A model generated the notes under the pieces. The model saw only the letters and a list, made by a program, of their open reading frames with translations, was not told the DNA's origin and searched no databases. Positions 61,157 through 64,000 of a stretch of DNA of 64,000 nucleotides are shown piece by piece; positions within the stretch are counted from its first letter, which is position 1, and every line of letters starts with the position of its first letter. The DNA is from Methanothrix sp. (GTDB lineage: Archaea > Halobacteriota > Methanosarcinia > Methanotrichales > Methanotrichaceae), in the NCBI RefSeq assembly GCF_016706325.1, contig NZ_JADJJX010000002.1:310001-374000 (forward strand). Direction: 5' to 3'. A program made the position numbers and the translations under genes.

Positions 61157-62242
61157 TCATTCTAACCAGACTGAGTTTTCTGGTTTTTTCATTTCTGCAA
61201 TCAAGTTTTTAAAGGCTTCACGCGGATGGCCCAGTTTTATCTCCTTTCCATTTTCAGTTTTAGCCTCTGTAGTTTTTGCGAAAGCCTCGATCTTATTTCG
61301 TTCCTCCTCAGAATATCCACGAACCCATCCTATAAAAATATCCGATACTATTTCATCATTGAAGATTTGCAATGATTCTTTTAGCGCCTCAAAATTAACC
61401 TCAGGCCGTCCCTTATTCTCACCAATCACATGGCTGAAGATATGGTTGCCGCCCTTTGTTACTGCAAGAATTACTACAACGGGGGAAACATCAGTATAAT
61501 GAATAGATAGCTTCGCTCCACCCTCTATCTTAGCCATCCCTTCAAATAGCGATGTTATGCGCTGTAGACGTTGATCTTTTGGCAGGCGGTAAGCCTTTTC
61601 ATCCTCAAGGAGCTCTAAATTTTCTGTTTTTGCCTGATCAATTCTGACATCATCAAGATTTCTGAATCCCGTCTTTTTTTTATACCAGAAAGTGCCGCTC
61701 GACTTAAGGCTCAAAGAGAATAATCCTTGAAGAGTAGTGCGGTAAAATTGATGCTCATGCGGCACTGGATCGCCATCTTGTCTGGACATGACACCAAAGT
61801 CATTAGTGGGGCGCACTGGAGCTATTGATACGAGCGTGCTCACACGAAAAGGCGAAGTGCGGGTAATTGTATCTGTTGTTTCTGTCTCGCCCATTCTTGA
61901 AGAGTCAGCTTCCCTTTTTGCTTTTGCAGATTCGCGTTTAGAGGGTGCTCGCATATATCCAAAGAGATCATCATCCCACCACTTGATTGGATTAGCATCT
62001 GTGTATGCGATTTTTTCCTCTCGATAAACTGGAGCCGATTTCCAGCCAAAATCACTTTGTTGGAGTGTCTGCCTTAACCAATAGCGGAATGCTTGAGCGG
62101 AAATGTAAGGATAGAAGCCCTCATTGGTTCGAATCACTTTGACGCCAGTACTATTATCATAACGCTCTCCTTCAATGGCTCCGAGGTTATTTAATGCAGA
62201 TGCATTCGCATCGATTAGGAATAATCCTGTCACGTAGGTCAT
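61157..62242 (-). CDS. cas7: Cas7 backbone subunit (Cst2/DevR family)
   Basis: Cas7 coats the crRNA spacer in the Cascade filament. The 361-residue protein has the Cst2/DevR N-terminus YVTGLFLIDANASALNNLGA and YPYISAQAFRYWLRQTLQQ, then FRVSTLVSIAPVRPTNDFGV and HQFYRTTLQGLFSLSL, and ends with the RAMP-like C-terminal half (SHVIGENKGRPEVNFEAL). A Lys/Glu-rich loop (KRESAKAKREADSSRMGETE) near 104-123 may be the thumb. Fourteen bases separate it from cas8 and nine from cas5, a tight operon. Confidence 0.93.
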   Translation of the reverse strand: MTYVTGLFLIDANASALNNLGAIEGERYDNSTGVKVIRTNEGFYPYISAQAFRYWLRQTLQQSDFGWKSAPVYREEKIAYTDANPIKWWDDDLFGYMRAPSKRESAKAKREADSSRMGETETTDTITRTSPFRVSTLVSIAPVRPTNDFGVMSRQDGDPVPHEHQFYRTTLQGLFSLSLKSSGTFWYKKKTGFRNLDDVRIDQAKTENLELLEDEKAYRLPKDQRLQRITSLFEGMAKIEGGAKLSIHYTDVSPVVVILAVTKGGNHIFSHVIGENKGRPEVNFEALKESLQIFNDEIVSDIFIGWVRGYSEEERNKIEAFAKTTEAKTENGKEIKLGHPREAFKNLIAEMKKPENSVWLE

Positions 62243-62255
62243 AATTTAGCTCTCC

Positions 62256-63767
62256 TTATTCTGACGCATTATCGTTTTTGTCTTCTTCAGACATTTCTCC
62301 GACATTCTTTTCGATCCATTTTAGATCGTAGAGGCGTTCAATCATGCGAATGAGAACTAGATCGCGTGCAAGGCGCCAATCAGATCGACCATTATCATCC
62401 AGATCCTCGAACACCTCCACAAAAGGATCGAATCCGATAATTGGAGGTTTGCCCTTTTTGAGTCTATATCGATTTACACGAATCAAAGCATTGCGAATAA
62501 CGTCATAGCGACTCTGCTCACCATAGAATGTCGAGAAAAATTTTTTATCATTCTCTTCATTTATATAATCAGCTAACTGATCGCCAATTTCACGAATACG
62601 ATTAATTCGGCTTTCTTTCAAATGCATCACCTTCTTCAAGAAAAGCTCAGTGAGTTTCCATGATACAAGACTTGCATCATCCTTGAGTGAGTAAGCTCGT
62701 CTGGGATCATCGCTCGATGCATTTCTGGTTGGTATGCGCAGAAAATAGCTGCGCACAAACCTGGGTGCTTCTTGCGGCAACCGGAAAAGATCCTCATAAA
62801 TATAATTGCGACGACGTAATGTATCTTCTTTCTGCATCTCCCCTTTCTCTTTTTTGCCTTTCTTTGGGCGGGCAAGTTGCCAGGCGCGTTTTGCTACATT
62901 ATCCCACTCAGACTTGTATTCTCGACTTTTAATAGACCATAAAAAATCTAATATATCCATGGGCAAATGATAGATCTCAAGTGGTGGATTGCGTGCATCA
63001 AGGGGATTGGATTGACCGAAATTGCTGAAGTGGTATGCGGTCAAAGATGCAGGATTATGTTCTTTTTCAGCATTGTAGCGCTCCTCATCTGCAAGTAGCA
63101 ATGTCTCTATCAGAATGGTTTTGGCGGGACCTGCCTCGGGAAGCTTGCTTTCATTTTGCTCATGTGCTAAAGTTAGTGCCTTCCGATTTCTCTTGAGAAA
63201 TTCTCTAGCAAAAAGTTCAATTATCTCGGAATTATCAGAATGAACTGCCAGAAGCTTGCCACCACATTTGGCGCAGCCCAGTGGCATGGCCTGAATGCAC
63301 AAAAGAGCCTTGCCCGATATAGGTAAGCCCGAATCTCCATCAGAGAAAAAATTGATCTGACCTTCTCCCAAGACAAGAGGCAAATGCTGCCGGAATACCC
63401 TTCCAGGGGGATACCCTTCTTTGTCGCTCAATGCTAGTCCAATTGTTGGCTCTCCAGTAAACACACAACGTTCTTCTGAATTTGTTTCACCTCGAAAGCT
63501 TCTTGTGACAAGTTTGGCGTATTCAGATCTTTTTTCAGGGTTCTTTTCGAATGCGGGTTGAGTGAAACCAGAGTTGGGAAATGCTACAGTCAAAAATGAT
63601 TTCATTGGATTGATAATATATTCTTTTGATATAAAGTCAGCCATCTTGTCGAAGTCGGCTTCATTGAGATCGGAGATCTCCCTATTGTGATTTAATGGAG
63701 TCTGGCAGAATGCCAAGATGGTAGCAGCTCCAACATCGAATAATGGGTGCCCAGTATACTTTAGCAT
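62256..63767 (-). CDS. cas8: Cas8 large subunit (Cst1/Cas8b1-like)
   Basis: Cas8 recognises the PAM and starts R-loop formation. The protein of about 503 residues opens with LKYTGHPLFDVGAATILAFC, as in Cst1-type Cas8, and has a zinc-ribbon-like piece C..C (CAKCGG near 165) plus FTGEPTIGLALSD. The second half has RRAYSLKDDASLVSWKLTEL and is helical to the acidic tail (EMSEEDKNDNASE). It is the first gene of the leftward operon cas8-cas7-cas5-cas3. The start at 63767 (MLKYTG) has GGTG upstream; 63779 is an alternative. Subtype I-B (Tneap-like) is inferred from this subunit set. Confidence 0.88.
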   Translation of the reverse strand: MLKYTGHPLFDVGAATILAFCQTPLNHNREISDLNEADFDKMADFISKEYIINPMKSFLTVAFPNSGFTQPAFEKNPEKRSEYAKLVTRSFRGETNSEERCVFTGEPTIGLALSDKEGYPPGRVFRQHLPLVLGEGQINFFSDGDSGLPISGKALLCIQAMPLGCAKCGGKLLAVHSDNSEIIELFAREFLKRNRKALTLAHEQNESKLPEAGPAKTILIETLLLADEERYNAEKEHNPASLTAYHFSNFGQSNPLDARNPPLEIYHLPMDILDFLWSIKSREYKSEWDNVAKRAWQLARPKKGKKEKGEMQKEDTLRRRNYIYEDLFRLPQEAPRFVRSYFLRIPTRNASSDDPRRAYSLKDDASLVSWKLTELFLKKVMHLKESRINRIREIGDQLADYINEENDKKFFSTFYGEQSRYDVIRNALIRVNRYRLKKGKPPIIGFDPFVEVFEDLDDNGRSDWRLARDLVLIRMIERLYDLKWIEKNVGEMSEEDKNDNASE

Positions 63768-63880
63768 CTTACACACCATATTACTACTTTATTATTCTTG
63801 CATGACTAACAATTTTGTTTTCAGCTTGCTCATGAAACCAAATAAAACTTTCCCCTTGTCCGCCGAAAGTAATATCCCCT
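63768..63880. promoter_or_regulatory. divergent promoter region between cas8 and cas1
   Basis: About 110 AT-rich bases separate the two divergent starts. TTACTACTTTATTATTC and CCAAATAAAAC are TATA-like candidates for cas8 and cas1 respectively. No strong palindrome was seen. Confidence 0.4.
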
Positions 63881-64000
63881 ATGAAACCAATATTTCTTCA
63901 AATGTCGCGCATCATCCTCTCCGACCGGGGCACCTTCCTGGGCAAATCCAGCGAGCAGTTTCGCATCACCAGAAGGGATCTGCCCGATGTGCTCGTTCCT
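63881..64000 (+). CDS. cas1: Cas1 integrase, 5' fragment cut by the window edge
   Basis: The 40 visible codons contain SRIILSDRGTFLGKSSEQF followed by ITRRDLPDVLVP, the typical N-terminus of archaeal type I Cas1, the integrase that adds new spacers together with Cas2. Two in-frame ATG codons are possible, 63881 and 63902; the second puts the first beta-strand at the usual position. The rest of the gene, including the metal-binding Glu, His and Asp residues, lies outside the window. Confidence 0.85.
   Translation, partial: MKPIFLQMSRIILSDRGTFLGKSSEQFRITRRDLPDVLVP

Overview
The window looks like a piece of a methanogenic euryarchaeal chromosome, most probably Methanothrix/Methanosaeta or a close relative. 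The support is archaeal ribosomal protein S3Ae, a geranylgeranyl reductase paired with a small ferredoxin, archaeal-type TIM, archaeal RecJ/DHH, aTrm56, ribose-1,5-bisphosphate isomerase, TATA-box promoters, frequent TTG/GTG starts and archaeal CRISPR repeats ending in ATTGAAAC. The genus is inferred from gene style and was not checked by a search. No tRNA or rRNA gene was recognised.

Layout. 1-8.6 kb: housekeeping and metabolic genes (MscL, CNNM/HlyC-type membrane protein, QueC, HPRT, DUF357, an HExxH protein, a dihydrolipoamide-dehydrogenase-like flavoprotein overlapping a radical SAM gene). 8.6-10.9 kb: a decayed island with a broken winged-helix gene, an IS4-type transposase remnant, an AT-rich membrane protein and possible IS200/605-type ends. 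10.9-15.7 kb: the methionine-salvage pair mtnA/mtnP, a lipoprotein, S3Ae, and a papain-like protease with a chagasin-type inhibitor. 15.8-27.4 kb: a truncated CDF transporter and two large CHAT/NB-ARC/TPR (STAND) proteins flanking RecJ-like, Trm56 and ATP-grasp genes. 27.4-40.3 kb: TpiA, acylphosphatase, ferredoxin-GGR, GdhA, HisF, R15P isomerase, TPR and HEAT proteins, FeoA, a winged-helix regulator and a secreted protein.

40.5-64 kb is a dual CRISPR-Cas locus. Array 1 (about 47 repeats) is transcribed leftward from a leader beside cas6b and a Cas3 that is broken by frameshifts. Array 2 (about 108 repeats) is transcribed rightward from a leader downstream of a different Cas6 family. It is interrupted inside one repeat by a degenerate IS66-type element with perfect 14-bp ends and an 8-bp target duplication. 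A type I-B operon (cas8/Cst1, cas7/Cst2, cas5, cas3) points back toward the far end of array 2, and a divergent cas1 runs off the right edge. Only one Cascade gene set is visible for two repeat families.

Two themes recur. First, 15-18 bp tandem minisatellites occur between genes and inside coding regions (mtnP, the first CHAT protein, Cas3). Second, single-base indels in homopolymers split at least seven otherwise continuous genes; these may be real decay or sequencing error, and the CRISPR repeats give an internal yardstick for deciding.
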